Of a stretch of DNA of 7,567 nucleotides, positions 6,276 to 7,567 are shown piece after piece. The notes under the pieces are model-generated. The model was not told where the DNA came from. It made no database searches and worked only from the letters and a program-made list of their open reading frames with translations. Source of the stretch: Candidatus Zixiibacteriota bacterium (GTDB taxonomy: Bacteria; Blakebacterota; Blakebacteria; Blakebacterales; Blakebacteraceae); the NCBI GenBank assembly GCA_030604325.1, contig JAUVWC010000056.1:1-7567 (forward strand). Reading direction: 5' to 3'. The position numbers and the translations under genes are program-made. Numbering within the stretch: the first letter of the stretch is position 1; every line of letters begins with the position of its first letter.

Positions 6276-6691
6276 CCGCCCTGAGAGGGGCTCACGGGGA
6301 AGAAAAAAAGTGTCTCCCGGATACCATTCTCGACCGAGTCGGAGCCGTGGACGGTATTGACACCAATGTCCTTGCCAAACCTGGCCCGGAGAGTGCCCTC
6401 TTCGGCTTCGGTGGGGTCGGTGGCTCCGATCACCCGGCGAAGCTGCTCGACGGCATCGTCACGCTCCAGCGCCATGGCCACGATCGGCCCCCCCATCATA
6501 TATGTAATCAGATCCTCAAAGAAAGCACGTCCGCGGTGGATGGCATAGAAGGCCTCGGCTTGGGAGCGGGTGAGCCTGATCAGTCTCAATCCACGGATGG
6601 TGAATCCTTCCTTCTCAATCCGGGTGATGATGTGCCCGATGTGCGCCTCGGCCACGCCGTCGGGCTTGATAAGTAAACAGGTCAATTCCAT
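6272..6691 (-). CDS. ndk: Nucleoside diphosphate kinase
   Basis: Ndk transfers the gamma-phosphate from ATP to other nucleoside diphosphates through a phosphohistidine, keeping NTP and dNTP pools balanced in the cytoplasm. The 139-residue product is the normal bacterial length. It starts MELTCLLIKPDGV, with the nucleotide-site lysine K9. The catalytic histidine is H115 in NTVHGSDSVENG, the family signature. The usual SGP of the central motif reads GGP (68-70), a mild variation. The ATG at 6689-6691 follows the sucD stop by 57 nt with only a weak AGGG upstream. Placement after sucD is functionally sensible: an association of Ndk with succinyl-CoA synthetase has been reported in Pseudomonas, and Ndk could equilibrate GTP and ATP made by that enzyme. 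Confidence 0.96.
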   Translation of the reverse strand: MELTCLLIKPDGVAEAHIGHIITRIEKEGFTIRGLRLIRLTRSQAEAFYAIHRGRAFFEDLITYMMGGPIVAMALERDDAVEQLRRVIGATDPTEAEEGTLRARFGKDIGVNTVHGSDSVENGIRETLFFFPVSPSQGG

Positions 6692-6748
6692 CTATTGCCC
6701 TGACCTTGTGGGAGAGTCTTCTATCCTGCTTCGCAATGTCGTTTATCT

Positions 6749-7567
6749 CTATGAAAGAACGTCGGCAACAGTCCGTCCGATCACGGCCGGGCTCTCACAT
6801 ACGTGTACGCGCGCCCGTTGCAGGGCGTCCATCTTTTCGGCGGCGGTCCCGCTCCCCCCGCTGATGATAGCACCGGCGTGGCCCATCCTGCGCCCCGGTG
6901 GAGCGGTCTGACCCGCGATGAACGCCACCACCGGTTTATCGAACCTCTCGGCGATATACGTGGCGGCTTCCTGCTCGGCCGTACCCCCGATCTCACCAAT
7001 CAGAACAACTGCATCGGTATCCTCATCGGCAGCGAACAGCTCCAGCAGGTCGGTAAAGCTTGAACCGATGATCGGGTCACCACCGATGCCGATGGCCGTC
7101 GACTGCCCCAATCCGACTTCCACCAGCTGGCCGACCGCCTCATAGGTAAGGGTGCCACTACGGCTGATGATGCCCACCCGGCCGGGTTTGTGGACGAAGC
7201 CGGGCATGATGCCGACTTTCGCGTCACCCGGGGTGATGACCCCGGGGCAATTAGGGCCTACCATGTGGCTCCCGGCAGCCTTCACCTTCCACTTGGCCCG
7301 TACCATATCCCTTGCCGGTATCCCCTCGGTGATGCACACCACCAACGCAATCCCGGCATCGGCGGCTTCCATAACGGCATCGGCCGCAAAAGGGGGAGGT
7401 ACGAAAACGACGCTGGTGTTAGCCCCCGTCTGCTCGACGCCTTCCGCGACGGTGTTGAAGACAGGAACACCCAGGTGCTGCTGACCCCCCTTGCCCGGCG
7501 TGACTCCGGCCACCACGTTGGTGCCGTACTGCTGCATCCGTTCCGTGTGGAATGTACCCTCACCACC
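6749..7567 (-). CDS. sucD: Succinyl-CoA synthetase alpha subunit (5' end cut by window)
   Basis: This is the ADP/GDP-forming succinate-CoA ligase alpha subunit. It binds CoA and carries the histidine phosphorylated during conversion of succinyl-CoA to succinate in the TCA cycle; the beta subunit (SucC) is not in the window. The 272 visible residues begin [15 protein letters not shown], which is internal to the family, so about 20 N-terminal residues lie beyond 7567. The ATG at 7535-7537 (MQQYG) is internal and is not the start. Visible motifs are GVTPGKGGQ, the conserved VGPNCPG and [23 protein letters not shown] carries the phospho-histidine, residue 230 of this fragment, and is followed by the glycine-rich [12 protein letters not shown]. 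The stop is TAG at 6749-6751. Nucleotide specificity is set mainly by the beta subunit and cannot be judged here. ndk follows 57 nt downstream. Confidence 0.97.
   Translation of the reverse strand, partial: GGEGTFHTERMQQYGTNVVAGVTPGKGGQQHLGVPVFNTVAEGVEQTGANTSVVFVPPPFAADAVMEAADAGIALVVCITEGIPARDMVRAKWKVKAAGSHMVGPNCPGVITPGDAKVGIMPGFVHKPGRVGIISRSGTLTYEAVGQLVEVGLGQSTAIGIGGDPIIGSSFTDLLELFAADEDTDAVVLIGEIGGTAEQEAATYIAERFDKPVVAFIAGQTAPPGRRMGHAGAIISGGSGTAAEKMDALQRARVHVCESPAVIGRTVADVLS

Overview
The window is a compact block of bacterial housekeeping genes, all on the minus strand. Transcription runs from high to low coordinates: sucD (5' end cut by the window edge), ndk, yceD (DUF177), rpmF, plsX, fabH, fabD, acpP, fabF, rnc (last few codons cut off at position 1). 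Every product was recognised from family motifs with catalytic residues in place. No RNA genes, mobile elements, CRISPR arrays, phage genes or defence genes are visible. By eye the sequence is moderately GC-rich and its base composition looks even throughout, so there is no sign of horizontal transfer.

The sucD-ndk front joined to an rpmF-plsX-fab-rnc block fits a free-living, didermic-type bacterium. From memory of gene order it resembles lineages around the FCB group, such as Gemmatimonadota, Zixibacteria or Latescibacteria. This placement is low-confidence inference. L32 is the four-cysteine zinc form.

Layout in transcription order. (1) sucD and ndk, 57 nt apart, link substrate-level phosphorylation in the TCA cycle to NTP balance. 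(2) A 53-nt gap with a promoter-like element precedes yceD, whose start is set by a strong Shine-Dalgarno. yceD overlaps rpmF by 14 nt, plsX follows 20 nt later, and fabH overlaps plsX by 23 nt. This tightly packed section joins ribosome assembly to phospholipid and fatty-acid initiation. (3) fabD follows fabH after 62 nt. (4) A 161-nt non-coding spacer sits where fabG is usually found. It holds a promoter-like element and a perfect 12-bp palindrome. (5) acpP, fabF and rnc complete the block, with a GC-rich two-stem-loop leader before rnc.

Together the genes supply malonyl-ACP (FabD and ACP), start chains (FabH), elongate them (FabF), move acyl groups to acyl-phosphate for phospholipid synthesis (PlsX), build a ribosomal protein (L32) and process rRNA (RNase III, probably YceD). 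I found no new biological system here. The points worth a second look are the missing fabG and what replaced it, the two similar promoter-like elements, and the uncertain rnc start.
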